Origin: Cliona cf. orientalis
Taxonomy: Eukaryota; Porifera; Demospongiae; Clionaida; Clionaidae
DNA: 64,000 bases
Reading direction: 5' to 3'
Assembly (NCBI GenBank): GCA_963930775.1
Contig: OZ005699.1
Coordinates: forward strand, 3,679,501-3,743,500
Under the pieces are notes generated by a model that was not told the origin of the DNA, ran no database searches, and saw only the letters and a program-made list of their open reading frames with translations. The translations under genes and the position numbers were made by a program. Positions 63,871 to 64,000 of this stretch are shown piece by piece; positions within the stretch are counted from its first letter, which is position 1, and every line of letters begins with the position of its first letter.

Positions 63871-63914
63871 ATTGTCATTGGAAAGGTATAAATTAGCTAT
63901 AGCTGTAATTATTG

Positions 63915-64000
63915 TATCATAGAGTCGGTAGACTCTATAAGTAGGGATGGCCCAGATATGCCATATATGTAATATATTACAAAAATGTTAATAAGTCAGA
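63915..64000 (+). repeat. interspersed repeat family R-A, copy 5 (cut by window end)
   Basis: ATCATAGAGTCGGTAGACTC, AAGTAGGGATGGCCCAGATA and ATGCCATATATGTAATA match the 5' starts of copies 1-3. The rest lies outside the window. Confidence 0.65.

Noticed and set aside
1..64000. Prokaryotic systems such as CRISPR arrays, operons or Shine-Dalgarno sites
   Set aside because: Introns, animal domains and eukaryotic transposons throughout. The short tandem repeats (33285, 61900) lack unique spacers.

Overview
The window is eukaryotic and almost certainly animal. The genes have short GT-AG introns with consistent phase, and one is a full NFX1 orthologue. Other coding regions carry animal-type death-fold and STAND domains. 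The repeat content (DUF6589-type transposons, YR/Crypton relics, an EEP-carrying Helitron, very many TA-flanked MITEs) and a CxC-rich metallothionein-like gene fit an early-branching invertebrate. A demosponge is my best guess, but no marker in the window fixes the phylum.

Layout. 1-174 is the last exon of a Death-domain protein (+). 1452-2147 (-) is a two-exon, 36-cysteine metallothionein-like gene, with a dense cluster of metal-response-element matches upstream. Divergent from it, 3101-18664 (+) is the 13-exon NFX1 gene (RING/PHD-like finger, NF-X1 Cys/His repeats, R3H, conserved tail). Its introns hold a Helentron-type non-autonomous element (5638-6504, -), a hAT-like MITE, a Tc1-like MITE and, in the 6.9-kb last intron, a 5.2-kb TIR transposon (12924-18165) with a degraded DUF6589 transposase facing a degraded RecQ helicase. 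21242-23665 (-) is an intact, intronless, membrane-anchored NB-ARC-like STAND protein.

23.7-31.7 kb is repeat-dense and includes a Crypton-like tyrosine-recombinase relic. A non-LTR reverse transcriptase is cut in two at 31859/42429. Between the halves lie a 9.7-kb Helentron (Rep, PIF1 helicase and EEP-nuclease remnants) and, abutting its 3' end, a 0.8-kb non-autonomous relative. Both use the same T|T insertion point. 42.9-51 kb is non-coding with MITEs, one carrying a HIRAN-like ORF, and large fold-backs. 51.06-55.85 kb is a TIR element whose arms are rich in TTCCG. It holds a Tc1-type DD34E transposase (+) facing a multi-exon BEN-like gene (-). 55.9-64 kb is MITEs, a CARD-like exon (60337-60662), a 37-bp minisatellite, and a broken N-terminal fragment of an invertebrate uncharacterised family at the right edge.

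The host genes likely to be functional are the Death-domain protein, the metallothionein-like gene, NFX1, the STAND ATPase and possibly the CARD exon. Three of these belong to innate-immunity or cell-death domain classes. The rest is mostly layered mobile DNA. Several insertions can be dated relative to each other: Helentron into RT, MITE into Helentron, hAT-like MITE into a fold-back.
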